Shown here: in pieces, positions 1 through 8,832 of the stretch | How positions within the stretch are numbered: the first letter of the stretch is position 1 | How the letters are laid out: each line of letters begins with the position of its first letter | Source of the DNA: Marivirga tractuosa DSM 4126 | GTDB taxonomy: Bacteria > Bacteroidota > Bacteroidia > Cytophagales > Cyclobacteriaceae | Assembly (NCBI RefSeq): GCF_000183425.1 | Contig: NC_014759.1 | Coordinates: forward strand, 1-64,000 | Length of the DNA: 64,000 nt | Direction: 5' to 3' | Position numbers and translations under genes: made by a program | The notes under the pieces: model-generated | What the model was told of the DNA's origin: nothing | What the model saw: the letters and a program-made list of their open reading frames with translations, nothing else | The model's database searches: none

Positions 1-164
1 TTTAAAGAATTTTCGACTGATTTATAAACTTAAATTGACTGAATTGTATTTAATGGCTTGTCAAGTAAAATTCCATTTTTTTCTTCCCTATTTTTTTATC
101 ATTTTTGTCAGCCCTGAGCAAAAATAGGGGACTCAAATTAACAATCCGTCAATTATTAGTGTGA

Positions 165-1580
165 ATGGTTAAAGACTGTCAATCAGTGTGGAATAATTGT
201 CTTCACTCCATAAAGGAGGGAGTAGGGGAGCAAAGTTTTAATACTTGGTTTTCTCCTATTGAGCCGGTAAAGCTTGAAAATAACGTATTAACGATTCAAG
301 TACCGAGCCAGTTCTTTTATGAGTGGTTGGAGGAGCATTATGTACATATTTTACGGAAAGTCATTCACCAGGAATTGGGCCCAGAAGGCAGATTGGAATA
401 CTCTGTTATTGTAGATAAAGGAAATGACAAGTATAAGCCATTTACTATCAACTTACCGAACAATAATAAATCCAATAAACCGAAAGAGCAACAAAGAGAA
501 CAACCACTCAATCCTTTTGCTCTTAATGGGGTAGATTTAAGTCAACAAAATTCACAACTAAATCCAAACTATACTTTCGATACATTTATAGAAGGAGATT
601 GTAATCGTTTGGCTCGATCTGCAGGCTATGCTGTGGCTAAAAAACCTGGTATTACTTCTTTCAACCCATTAATGATTTATGGGGGAGTAGGATTGGGAAA
701 AACCCATCTGGTGCAAGCCATTGGAAATGAAATAAAAGATACTTTAAATGGTAAATTCGTTTTGTATGTTTCGTCTGAGAAATTTACCAATCAATTTATC
801 GATGCCTTAAGAAATAATAAAATTCAGGATTTCTCCAACTACTACTTACACATTGATGCTTTAATAATTGATGATGTTCAGTTTTTAGGAGGTAAAGAAA
901 GAACTCAGGAAATATTTTTTCATATTTTCAACCATTTACATCAGAATGGTAAGCAAATTATCATGACTTCTGACCGTCCACCTAGGGATTTGAAAGGATT
1001 AGAAGATAGATTACTTTCCCGTTTTAAATGGGGATTAACTGCTGATTTACAGCAACCCGATTTGGAAACCAGAATTGCCATTATCCAGAATAAAATGGAA
1101 AGCGATGGTATTCATATCCCAGAGGATGTGATTGAATATTTAGCTTATTCTGTAGATACCAATATCAGGGAACTGGAAGGAGTCCTAATTTCATTGATTG
1201 CTCATGCGTCTTTAAACAGAAAGGAAATTGATTTAGAACTTGCCAAGCAGACTTTGAAAAATATTGTACACGATATTGAGTCTGAAGTAGGTATTGATTT
1301 TATTCAAAAAACCATTGCGGAGCATTTTGCGGTAAAAATTGATGATTTAAAAGCGAAAACCAGAAAGAAAGAGATCGTAATTGCCCGTCAGGTTTCCATG
1401 TATTTCTGCAAAGAACACACTAACCATTCTTTAAAATCAATCGGTTACCATTTTGGTGGAAGAGACCATTCTACTGTAATCCATGCAGTGCAGTCAGTAA
1501 ATGACATGATGCAAGTAGATAAGCGTTTCAGAGAAGAAATGGAAGAACTGAAGAAGCGATTTAAAATGAAGAAGGTTTAG
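165..1580 (+). CDS. dnaA: Chromosomal replication initiator protein DnaA
   Basis: DnaA binds the chromosomal origin and, with ATP, melts it to start replication. The 471-aa protein has the full family layout: an N-terminal DnaB/DiaA interaction domain (about 5-85), a polar linker rich in N, Q and K (95-135), the AAA+ core with Walker A GGVGLGKT (173-180) and Walker B DDVQF (236-240), and the C-terminal DNA-binding domain with the signature GGRDHSTVIHAV (431-442). The ATG at 165 gives a full-length N terminus. It stands alone: the next gene is convergent, 366 bp away. I see no consensus TTATCCACA boxes on either side, so the origin may lie elsewhere. Identification is certain. Confidence 0.98.
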   Translation: MVKDCQSVWNNCLHSIKEGVGEQSFNTWFSPIEPVKLENNVLTIQVPSQFFYEWLEEHYVHILRKVIHQELGPEGRLEYSVIVDKGNDKYKPFTINLPNNNKSNKPKEQQREQPLNPFALNGVDLSQQNSQLNPNYTFDTFIEGDCNRLARSAGYAVAKKPGITSFNPLMIYGGVGLGKTHLVQAIGNEIKDTLNGKFVLYVSSEKFTNQFIDALRNNKIQDFSNYYLHIDALIIDDVQFLGGKERTQEIFFHIFNHLHQNGKQIIMTSDRPPRDLKGLEDRLLSRFKWGLTADLQQPDLETRIAIIQNKMESDGIHIPEDVIEYLAYSVDTNIRELEGVLISLIAHASLNRKEIDLELAKQTLKNIVHDIESEVGIDFIQKTIAEHFAVKIDDLKAKTRKKEIVIARQVSMYFCKEHTNHSLKSIGYHFGGRDHSTVIHAVQSVNDMMQVDKRFREEMEELKKRFKMKKV

Positions 1581-1946
1581 GCCAGCCACCTAACCCGCCA
1601 GCTGGCGGGGAATAAAGCACGGTTATACTTTAATGATTAATAGCAATCGACATTCCTTTATTCCTACAGGGAAACACCCCTGTAGTCCCCTCAAGGGGAC
1701 AATCTCATAGATTTAAATCAGTAGAAAATAATGAAATTCATCACTATTTTTGATTATTTGATGAAACAACATTTTCAAATTAAAAAGTCATTGTAAATTC
1801 TGTGCGACTCGCCGCCAGCTGGAGGGGGCGAAGGGGGGTGTGATTCGTCCTAAAAAAGTACGACTGTACTATATTAAATTCCAGTCCTATTTCTTTGTGT
1901 AAATAATGATAGTCTTTGAAATAGAAGTGTTCTAATCCAAAGTATT
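1581..1946. repeat. GC-rich short inverted repeats in the dnaA downstream spacer
   Basis: This 366-bp gene-free stretch separates dnaA from the convergent nuclease gene. It holds several GC-rich inverted repeats in an otherwise AT-rich context: a perfect 16-bp palindrome CCCGCCAGCTGGCGGG (1594-1609), a 7-bp stem CTACAGG/CCTGTAG (1664-1670 with 1679-1685), a 6-bp stem GTCCCC/GGGGAC (1685-1700), and a second copy of the core CCGCCAGCTGG (1812-1822, first copy 1595-1605). Such units look like short interspersed REP/MITE-like repeats, which are common between convergent Bacteroidetes genes. No ORF or RNA gene is recognisable. The repeat nature is inferred from composition and the duplicated core only. 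Confidence 0.55.
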
Positions 1947-3344
1947 TCAAGCAGATTCCGTCCTCTTCAAAAATCCTTCCTTCTTAATTTTCTTATAATG
2001 CCTAGTAGCATGTTCACTGCTCAGTATTTTATAAATTTCAGGATGGTCAGGATACTGAATTAAGTAATTGCTGAATTCTTCCCAGTGCTCTATTGAATCT
2101 TCCTGAGTATAAAAACCAAAGCCTTTGTAAAAACCATCTTCTACTAATACAAAAGCTGTTTCATTGATGTTTCGACCTTCTCCAATTAATAGATAATCAC
2201 TTTTTTCGGCTTTGCAGTGATCTATAAAAGCTTGAATCTTTTCATTGTGTTGAGATACAGATTCTTCTCCAGCGCAGGCTCCTTCACAAAGATTTACGCT
2301 ATAATCAAAGCAAGTCCCGGGACTAGATTGAATTCCAGCAAATTTTGGACAGATTTTCAATTTTTTACTGACTTCATTTAAAAAACTAAATCCAGAAGCG
2401 TGATTAGGAAAGCGCATCAAACTTTGCATTCCAGTTTGTTTTCTGCCTAGTTGCAATCTTTTGTAGCCTTGTCTGTCTTCGTAAAGGTAAATGGAATAAC
2501 CAGGACTGTTATTCTTCTGGGCTCGGTTATAGCGGGGCCAATTCTTTCTGATTTCATGTGATTCATGTAAGAGTGCAATCAGTTCATTGCCAGTCAAATA
2601 ATAATCTACATGATGAATTTGGCTTTGGAAAGCTTGTTTGGCTACTTCCAACTTACTTCCGCCAAAATGATTGCTTACCCTCTTTTTAATGTTTTTGGCT
2701 TTGCCTACGTAAATGATTTGGCTTTTCTGATTAAGAAAATAATAAACGCCTGGCGATTCAGGTAAGTCTTCAAAAACCGTTCTTTCTAGATTTTCGGGAA
2801 TATTTACTACAGCGGCATTCTTTTTCAATGATTTTTGGATGTGATTATCTGTGTCGTGCTGAACTAATTGGGTGAAAAGCTCAGCTGTGGCGATGGCATC
2901 CCCGAATGCTCTGTGTCGGTCATTTATTTTGATTCCCCGATTTTCACAAATGTTTCCTAGACTATAGCTCTTTAATCCTGGAAATATTTTTCTGCTCAAG
3001 CGGACCGTACAGAGTTTTTTCAATTTTAACTCATATCCCAAATCTTGAAATGCTGCTTTAACAAAGGAGTAGTCAAAATTTACACTATGCGCTACAAAGA
3101 TATTCCCTTCTAGTAGCTCATGAATGGTTTTAGCTTCCTCATAAAATTTAGGAGCATCTTCCACCATTTGGTCGTTTATACCATGAATAGCAGAGAGTTG
3201 TGGAGGAATGTGTCTTTCAGGATTGATTAAAGTCTGATATTCTTTGACCACTTTTTCGCCATCATGCAAAATAATGGCGATTTCGCATATTCTGTTTCGG
3301 GCTGCATAACCTCCAGTGGTTTCAATATCAACTATGGCGTACAT
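1947..3344 (-). CDS. DEDDh exonuclease fused to GIY-YIG nuclease domain
   Basis: The protein joins two nuclease modules. Residues 1-165 form a DnaQ/PolC epsilon-type 3'-5' exonuclease with all DEDDh metal ligands visible: D6 and E8 (DIETT), D91 (NFD), and H144 with D149 (HRAFGD). Residues about 195-280 form a GIY-YIG domain like the UvrC or Cho N terminus (GVYYF at 199, IYVGKAKN from 211, then R222). The remaining 180 residues contain a Cys-bearing region (CFDYSVNLCEGAC) as in Cho-like proteins. At 465 aa it is complete. Similar epsilon/UvrC-like fusions are known in other bacteria and are usually called epsilon-like; a role in excision repair or DNA end trimming is inferred. ATG at 3344. Confidence 0.9.
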   Translation of the reverse strand: MYAIVDIETTGGYAARNRICEIAIILHDGEKVVKEYQTLINPERHIPPQLSAIHGINDQMVEDAPKFYEEAKTIHELLEGNIFVAHSVNFDYSFVKAAFQDLGYELKLKKLCTVRLSRKIFPGLKSYSLGNICENRGIKINDRHRAFGDAIATAELFTQLVQHDTDNHIQKSLKKNAAVVNIPENLERTVFEDLPESPGVYYFLNQKSQIIYVGKAKNIKKRVSNHFGGSKLEVAKQAFQSQIHHVDYYLTGNELIALLHESHEIRKNWPRYNRAQKNNSPGYSIYLYEDRQGYKRLQLGRKQTGMQSLMRFPNHASGFSFLNEVSKKLKICPKFAGIQSSPGTCFDYSVNLCEGACAGEESVSQHNEKIQAFIDHCKAEKSDYLLIGEGRNINETAFVLVEDGFYKGFGFYTQEDSIEHWEEFSNYLIQYPDHPEIYKILSSEHATRHYKKIKKEGFLKRTESA

Positions 3345-3360
3345 TCCACATTTAACTTTT

Positions 3361-3762
3361 CTAAAACTTTATTAGTTCGACATTATTGATAAATTTAAAA
3401 TCTTTAATGTTATATGTGAATAGAGGCACTCTTAATTTTACTGCAGATGCTGCTATTAAACAATCTGCTATTCCAATTTTATGGCTAAGATGAAAATTAT
3501 TTAAAAGTTGGGAAGCAGTTAAGCTTATATCTGTATTAATTGGTACGATATCAAAGTTATTTAGCTGGCTATTTATAAGATGTAAATCGTTTTTATTACT
3601 GGCACCAATTGTTAATTCCATTAATGAAATTATAGAAATTAAAATATTATCTAAACCAATTTTATTTTCTATAATATCAACTGTTTTTTCATGCCTTGTT
3701 TTTCTTTTTTCAAAATAATCAATCAATACATCAGTATCGCAAATTATAAGTTTCGATTCCAT
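3361..3762 (-). CDS. VapC-like PIN-domain toxin
   Basis: A 133-aa single-domain PIN protein, the size of VapC ribonuclease toxins, which cleave specific tRNA or rRNA. The acidic metal-binding residues are in the expected places: D9 (with D11) near the N terminus, E49 in the MELTIG segment, D100 in IADCLIAA and D121 in the NIKDF motif. The start overlaps the end of the upstream small gene by 19 nt, the usual arrangement of a translationally coupled antitoxin-toxin pair. It lies 16 nt upstream of the start of the DEDDh nuclease gene on the same strand. The toxin assignment is strong at family level; the target is unknown. Confidence 0.85.
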   Translation of the reverse strand: MESKLIICDTDVLIDYFEKRKTRHEKTVDIIENKIGLDNILISIISLMELTIGASNKNDLHLINSQLNNFDIVPINTDISLTASQLLNNFHLSHKIGIADCLIAASAVKLRVPLFTYNIKDFKFINNVELIKF

Positions 3763-4010
3763 CCTTTTTCTCGTAATTCTTTGGCTGTGCTTTTATATTC
3801 AGAAACTACATCTGACACCAAGTCTAAGTTTGAAAAATCTTTCTTTCCCTTCTTTATTTTAACTCCGTTTAAATCATAATAATCACTAGAATCCGGATAT
3901 AAGTTTTGTACTGTGCCAATTTCAAAATTGTATTTTTTTGAAGCATCTTTTATAAATTTCAAAGCTGCATCATCAACATTATTTAGAATTAAATTATTCA
4001 TCATTTTCAT
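3744..4010 (-). CDS. Probable antitoxin partner of VapC-like toxin
   Basis: An 88-aa protein encoded just upstream of, and overlapping by 19 nt, the PIN-domain toxin. Position, size and coupling make it the likely antitoxin. Its sequence does not show the usual AbrB, RHH or Phd motifs that I can recognise. It has a short N-terminal helical region (about 10-27), a YYDLNGVKIKKGKK segment and a C-terminal helix (60-85) that may wrap the toxin. Its ATG lies 1 nt after the stop of the dioxygenase gene, so it may be co-transcribed with it. Alternative ATGs at codons 3 and 4 are possible. Function rests on context. Confidence 0.65.
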   Translation of the reverse strand: MKMMNNLILNNVDDAALKFIKDASKKYNFEIGTVQNLYPDSSDYYDLNGVKIKKGKKDFSNLDLVSDVVSEYKSTAKELREKGWNRNL

Positions 4011-4011
4011 T

Positions 4012-5172
4012 TTATTCAGTCCAACTCATAGGATATTTCTTATCCATAAATTCTTTGCCTTCTTCTGTAACATAAAGGGGTCTGAAAGTATCTAACATAA
4101 CTGCTAGTTCTTCAGTTTCTTTGGCTCCTATGCTTTTTTCAACAGTTCCTGGATGAGGTCCGTGAGGAAGTCCACCAGGATGAAGCGTAAAAGAACCTCT
4201 GTCGATTCCTTTTCTGCTCATAAAGTTTCCTTCCACATAATACAATACTTCATCAGAATCAATATTACTGTGGTTATAAGGTGCTGGAATAGCATCTGGA
4301 TGATAATCAAATAATCTTGGCACAAAAGAGCAAATCACATAACCAGCTGCCTGAAAGGTTTGATGTACGGGAGGCGGCTGATGGATTCTTCCTGTAATAG
4401 GCTCGAAATCATGGATAGATAAGGTGTAAGGATATAAAAAACCATCCCAACCTACTAAATCAAATGGACTATGATCATAAACATAATGATGGATATAGCC
4501 TCCCTTTTTGATTTTTACATGGTAATCTCCTTTGGTTTCTTCTGTGATCAATTCTTGTGGAGGATGGATGTCTCGCTCACAATAGGGAGAGTGTTCCAAT
4601 AGTTGACCTAAATCATTTCTATATCGGCTTACTGTTTCAACTGGGCTAGCTGATTCTATTACTAGGTAACGGATTTCACTTGTATCCCATTCTAATTTAT
4701 AAATGGTGGTTCTTGGAATCACTACATAATCACCCGCTTGGATTTTCAGTTTTCCAAATTGGGAATACATATAACCACTGCCATCATGAATGAATAATAA
4801 CTCATCTGCTTCAGCATTTTTATAGTAATAATCCATACTTTGGCGGCTCGGCATACAAAGCGCCATGGACACATCATCATTCATCAATAATACTTTTCTG
4901 CTGTCCAGAAAATCACTCCCTGTATTTTTAACGCCAGAAGTATTTAGGTGTACTTGCTGAAGTGTTAAATCTTTGTCAGGCTTAGCTCCATAAGCCACAG
5001 ACTTTTTAATCTGCTTTACTCGTGTAGGAGGGTTAATGTGGTATAAATTTGAATAAATACCTGAAAATCCTAAAGAGCTTACTAATTCTTCAGCATACAA
5101 ACTCCCGTCTGGTTGTCTGAATTGAGTATGTCTTTTAGGTGGTATGTTTCCTTTTCTTACGTAAAATGCCAT
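4012..5172 (-). CDS. hmgA: Homogentisate 1,2-dioxygenase family protein
   Basis: Homogentisate dioxygenase opens the aromatic ring of homogentisate to maleylacetoacetate in tyrosine and phenylalanine catabolism, using non-haem Fe(II). The 386-aa protein starts with the family's N-terminal segment (MAFYVRKGNIPPKRHTQF), contains the cupin-like core, and shows candidate iron ligands in PYNHSN (H301), SDEVLYY (E308) and GGLPHGPHPG (H337). Length matches the short Bacteroidetes form rather than the 430-445-aa proteobacterial/eukaryotic form. The usual partners (hppD, maleylacetoacetate isomerase, fumarylacetoacetase) are not in this window; it sits 21 nt downstream of the S41 peptidase gene. Ligand assignment is by eye. 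Confidence 0.88.
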   Translation of the reverse strand: MAFYVRKGNIPPKRHTQFRQPDGSLYAEELVSSLGFSGIYSNLYHINPPTRVKQIKKSVAYGAKPDKDLTLQQVHLNTSGVKNTGSDFLDSRKVLLMNDDVSMALCMPSRQSMDYYYKNAEADELLFIHDGSGYMYSQFGKLKIQAGDYVVIPRTTIYKLEWDTSEIRYLVIESASPVETVSRYRNDLGQLLEHSPYCERDIHPPQELITEETKGDYHVKIKKGGYIHHYVYDHSPFDLVGWDGFLYPYTLSIHDFEPITGRIHQPPPVHQTFQAAGYVICSFVPRLFDYHPDAIPAPYNHSNIDSDEVLYYVEGNFMSRKGIDRGSFTLHPGGLPHGPHPGTVEKSIGAKETEELAVMLDTFRPLYVTEEGKEFMDKKYPMSWTE

Positions 5173-5193
5173 AATAATATAAGTTCTAAAAAA

Positions 5194-6819
5194 TTATTTC
5201 TTAGCCAATGATTCAGCTCGATCAAAAAGTTTAAGTGCTTCTAGGAAGACTTCATTCTGCTGATTAAAGATAGGGTAGAAGCCTTCATTATTCCAAATAT
5301 TCCTAGCGATGTAAGCCTTGCTATACAATTTAATTAAATCTTTAGATTTATTAAATCCGTCTTCATTGAATTTCACGTCATTGGTTTTAGCCAAGTTTGT
5401 TAGCTCATTCAACATTTTATCAGTAACCTGAAAGTTATTGATGAAGCCTTCCATTCCCATGTTTTCCAACATTTTTTTATTTTTTTCATAATAAGAGAAA
5501 GTGTATTGTCTTAAGCTATTGCTCAAGAAAAGTCTATTCAAATACGTTGAAGTTTGTGCAGTATCCAGTGGTACGAAATAGTCAGGCATGATTCCTCCAC
5601 CTCCGTAAACTATTCTCCCATTTGAAGTTGTATACTTTAATGAATCATCAAATTCAATGCTATCAGCAACAAAATATTCACCGTGTTCATATCTGTAATT
5701 CATCTCATTCCTATATTCATTAGGGTCTTCGCCAAATGGTTTTTGAATTGATCTTCCTGAAGGAGTGTAATATCTGGAAATAGTCAATCGCAATTCAGAA
5801 CCGTCTTTTAACGGCACTGGCATTTGAACTAATCCTTTACCAAATGATCTTCTTCCTACTATCAAGCCTCTATCATTGTCCTGGATGGCACCTGAAACAA
5901 TTTCTGAAGCAGAAGCACTGCCCTCATTGATTAAAACGATTAACGGGCTGTCCTCAAATTCTCCATCTTTGATAGCTCTTGCTTCAGAATTATATCTTTT
6001 TTCTTTCCCTTTGGTATAAACAATCATGGCATTATCTTTCAGGAATTCATCAGCCATGTTGATGGCTTTGTCCATGTAACCGCCAGGATTGTCCTGTAAA
6101 TCCAGAATTAGTTTTTGCAAACCTTGTTCTTTCAATTTGTTCAGGGCTTCCATGAATTCATTATAAGTTGTGGCGGAAAAACGACTAACTTTTATGTAAC
6201 CGATTTCATCATCTACCATATAACTGACATCCACAGAAAATTGAGGGATTTTATCTCGAACGATTTTATATTCAACGGGCTCTTCTAAGCCAGAACGCAT
6301 AATTTGTAATTTCACTTCACTGCCTTTTTCTCCCCTTAAATTTTCATGTACTTGCCTGTTAGTAAGTCCTACACCTGCAATGTTTTTACCATCCACCGCA
6401 ATGATTTTATCGCCTGATTGAAGCCCGGCAGTTTCTGACGGGCCACCACTTAAGGGGGCAACGACATAAAGTGTGTCATTAAAGATGTTGAATTCTATTC
6501 CAATCCCTTCAAAATTACCTTTTAGATCAGCTGAAACCATTTCTAAATCTTTAGCTGGGATGTAGGAAGTATGAGGATCTAACTCTTTTATTATACCAGA
6601 GATAGCACTATTTACTAATTTATCGGTATCAACTTCTTCAACATAATTTTGATCCACTTGTAAAAGAATCTCTTTTATTCTTGTAATCCCCTCTAAAACA
6701 GTATCTTTATTGGAAGAGGGGTTTGCCATAGTGGCACCAATCAATATTCCTGCTGCCAAAGTTGAAAAAATGATGATAGGCAGTTTGATTTGAAATGAAC
6801 TATTTTTATTATTATTCAT
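5194..6819 (-). CDS. S41 family C-terminal processing peptidase
   Basis: A CtpA/Prc-type serine protease that trims or degrades envelope proteins from their C termini. An N-terminal membrane anchor or signal segment (about 12-32) places it in the periplasm. A PDZ domain follows (about 100-185, containing the GDKIIAVDG loop), then the S41 catalytic domain with NPGG (244-247), the Ser region GSASASEI (S303 by alignment with Prc spacing) and the Lys in SFGKG (K328), exactly 25 residues apart as in E. coli Prc. A further 200-residue C-terminal tail is present, common in Bacteroidetes members. ATG at 6819; a 223-bp divergent promoter region separates it from the next gene. Confidence 0.93.
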   Translation of the reverse strand: MNNNKNSSFQIKLPIIIFSTLAAGILIGATMANPSSNKDTVLEGITRIKEILLQVDQNYVEEVDTDKLVNSAISGIIKELDPHTSYIPAKDLEMVSADLKGNFEGIGIEFNIFNDTLYVVAPLSGGPSETAGLQSGDKIIAVDGKNIAGVGLTNRQVHENLRGEKGSEVKLQIMRSGLEEPVEYKIVRDKIPQFSVDVSYMVDDEIGYIKVSRFSATTYNEFMEALNKLKEQGLQKLILDLQDNPGGYMDKAINMADEFLKDNAMIVYTKGKEKRYNSEARAIKDGEFEDSPLIVLINEGSASASEIVSGAIQDNDRGLIVGRRSFGKGLVQMPVPLKDGSELRLTISRYYTPSGRSIQKPFGEDPNEYRNEMNYRYEHGEYFVADSIEFDDSLKYTTSNGRIVYGGGGIMPDYFVPLDTAQTSTYLNRLFLSNSLRQYTFSYYEKNKKMLENMGMEGFINNFQVTDKMLNELTNLAKTNDVKFNEDGFNKSKDLIKLYSKAYIARNIWNNEGFYPIFNQQNEVFLEALKLFDRAESLAKK

Positions 6820-7012
6820 GTGTATAAATTAATTTGTCAATGGGTACAACTTGTCCCGCATTTATCTGGAATTCGCAAAAAACATTTCTTCAGTTGGTTA
6901 TTTAACTTGACCTTAGAATTATTTTTGCTCATTCCACGTTTTAAGATTTTTATTTTAACAAATAACGCAACAATTTAACAAATCGTTGGATTGAAAAGCT
7001 TTAAAATTAAAT

Positions 7013-7020
7013 TACCTTTG
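7013..7020 (+). promoter_or_regulatory. Bacteroidetes-type -7 element of RIC-like/ruvX/def operon
   Basis: TACCTTTG matches the Bacteroidetes -7 consensus TAnnTTTG exactly. A TTG at 6991-6993 lies 19 nt upstream, as expected for the -33 element. The GTG start of the hemerythrin-like gene is 23 nt downstream. Confidence 0.6.
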
Positions 7021-7042
7021 TAAAATACCTAAATTAGTTAAT

Positions 7043-7792
7043 GTGGAATACTCTCAAAAGAAAATAAAAGAATTAGTAGCGGAAAATTACGTTTTTGCAT
7101 CGGTTCTCTATTATTTAGGTATTGAGTATTATGAATATGCAGAGGATTCTCTTGAAAAAGTTTGTCTGCATATAGGAGTTGATTTAAATTACGTAGTTTC
7201 AGAATTAGAGAAAATAAATCAAAATGAGGAAATTGAGAATGTTAAATTGTTATCTTTTCCAATAGATTTAGTCATCACATATCTTAAACATGCTCATTTT
7301 ATTTTTATTAAAAAGGATTTGCCTTTTTTAGTAAAATTAGTGAATAAATTAAACAGTGTTTCTCCAAGTTTAGCTTCAGTAGAAAAGGAGATTAAAGATG
7401 TTTTCCCCTTATTCGTGGAAGATTTTGTTCATCATATTTATGAGGAAGAGGACACGCTTTTTGAATATATTAGCCAACTAAAAGCAATAGAAGATAAAAA
7501 GAAGAATCCTTCGGCCTTTTTTTATAAGCACCCAAATTTTAATATGCAGAAATTTGCTATTGATCATGAAGTGCATGATGATGAAATGAAAGGAATCCGA
7601 TTCTTAATGGATCAATATCCTGTAGAGAAAGATTCTCCTTTGAATGTTAAAGTTTTGTTTTCAGAACTGGAAAGATTTGAAGAAAAACTTAAAGTTCATG
7701 CCAAAATTGAAAATGAAGTGCTTTTTCCAAAAGCCTTGATGTTGGAAAAATCAGTAAGGAAGAAATTTGATTCCCTTATTCGACTGAATTAA
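7043..7792 (+). CDS. RIC/ScdA-like hemerythrin-domain protein
   Basis: The protein resembles RIC (YtfE/ScdA) proteins, di-iron proteins linked to repair of nitrosatively or oxidatively damaged Fe-S clusters. Residues about 6-58 look like the ScdA N-terminal DUF542 module, but the family's CCGG motif is replaced by YYEY (29-32). Residues about 75-240 form a hemerythrin-like four-helix bundle with candidate iron ligands H83/H85, H130/H131, E135, H175, H219 and E223. The start is GTG at 7043; the ATG at 7041 is out of frame. It is 2 nt upstream of ruvX, so the two are co-transcribed. Metal binding is inferred from the residues, not shown. Confidence 0.85.
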   Translation: MEYSQKKIKELVAENYVFASVLYYLGIEYYEYAEDSLEKVCLHIGVDLNYVVSELEKINQNEEIENVKLLSFPIDLVITYLKHAHFIFIKKDLPFLVKLVNKLNSVSPSLASVEKEIKDVFPLFVEDFVHHIYEEEDTLFEYISQLKAIEDKKKNPSAFFYKHPNFNMQKFAIDHEVHDDEMKGIRFLMDQYPVEKDSPLNVKVLFSELERFEEKLKVHAKIENEVLFPKALMLEKSVRKKFDSLIRLN

Positions 7793-7794
7793 TA

Positions 7795-8208
7795 ATGCCC
7801 AGAGTTTTAGCAATAGATTATGGTACCAAAAGGGTTGGTTTAGCAGTAACAGATCCATTGAAAATTATTGCCTCACCTTTAGAAATGATACATTCTAAAG
7901 ACTTGGTTCAATACTTAGCCAATTATTTCTCGAGTGAAGAAGTAGAAGCTGTGGTTTGTGGTTATCCTACCAACGAAGAAGGGGAAGCCACAGATGCAAC
8001 CCGTCATGTTGATGCATTTATTAATCTCTTTAAGAAGAAATTTCCGACAATGCCCTTACATTTGCAGGATGAAAGCTTCAGTTCGCAAGAAGCTATGCAA
8101 GCCATGATTCATTCTGGATCCAATAGGAAACAAAGAAATAAGAAATCAGGTAATATAGATAAAATTAGTGCAGCAATTATTTTACAACAATTTTTAGAAG
8201 AATATTAG
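7795..8208 (+). CDS. ruvX: Holliday junction resolvase-like RuvX/YqgF
   Basis: YqgF/RuvX has an RNase H-like fold and is implicated in 16S rRNA 5' processing and possibly Holliday junction resolution. The 137-aa protein has the family's opening motif AIDYGTKRVGLAVTD (catalytic D8), the VVCGYPTNEEGE strand-loop, the LQDESFSSQEA motif with its Glu, and the C-terminal IDKISAAIILQ segment with Asp. Length is typical. It lies between the hemerythrin-like gene (2-nt gap) and def (3-nt gap) in one tight operon. Confidence 0.96.
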   Translation: MPRVLAIDYGTKRVGLAVTDPLKIIASPLEMIHSKDLVQYLANYFSSEEVEAVVCGYPTNEEGEATDATRHVDAFINLFKKKFPTMPLHLQDESFSSQEAMQAMIHSGSNRKQRNKKSGNIDKISAAIILQQFLEEY

Positions 8209-8211
8209 ATT

Positions 8212-8769
8212 ATGATATATCCTATAGTAGCTTATGGGCATCCGGTTCTTAAAACCAAAGGGAAAGATATTGATAAGGGTGAGATAGATGTTAAAACATT
8301 GGTGGATGATATGTTTGAAACCATGTATAATGCAAATGGTGTTGGGCTTGCGGCTCCTCAAATTGGCAAGAGTTTGAGATTGTTTGTTATAGATACTGAT
8401 CCTATAGATGATGAAGAAGATCAACCAAAAGTAAAGCAGGCTTTTATAAATCCGCAAATTTTAGAAGAAGAGGGTGAGGAATGGGCTTTTGAAGAAGGTT
8501 GTTTAAGTATTCCTAATATTAGAGAGGACGTAAACCGTAAGCCAACTATAAGAATTAAGTATTTTGATGAAAATTGGAATGAGCATGAGAAAGAGTATGA
8601 TGGTTTTGTTGCCAGAGTTATTCAACATGAATATGATCATATAGAGGGAATACTTTTTACAGATCATGTTTCTGCTTTCAAAAAAAGGATTTTGAAAGGT
8701 AAATTAGCTAATATCAGTAAAGGGAAGGTTTCTGCAGATTATAAAATGTTATTCCCTCTTAAAAAATAA
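8212..8769 (+). CDS. def: Peptide deformylase
   Basis: Removes the N-formyl group from nascent proteins with a metal in the active site. All three family motifs are intact in the 185-aa protein: GVGLAAPQIG (43-52), EEGCLSIP with metal ligand C97, and QHEYDHIEG with H139, E140 and H143. It is the last gene of the RIC-like/ruvX/def operon, 3 nt after ruvX. The following 142 bp before the TPR gene contains a new promoter-like element. Confidence 0.98.
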   Translation: MIYPIVAYGHPVLKTKGKDIDKGEIDVKTLVDDMFETMYNANGVGLAAPQIGKSLRLFVIDTDPIDDEEDQPKVKQAFINPQILEEEGEEWAFEEGCLSIPNIREDVNRKPTIRIKYFDENWNEHEKEYDGFVARVIQHEYDHIEGILFTDHVSAFKKRILKGKLANISKGKVSADYKMLFPLKK

Positions 8770-8832
8770 ATAGATGTAAGTTCAGCTTGAATTTAGCTGT
8801 TAATTTGTTTAAATTTTTAAATATATTTGAAT

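Noticed and set aside
1..164. Possible replication origin upstream of dnaA
   Set aside because: I see no TTATCCACA-type DnaA boxes or other origin hallmarks in this stretch or in the 1581-1946 spacer; Bacteroidetes origins need not flank dnaA.
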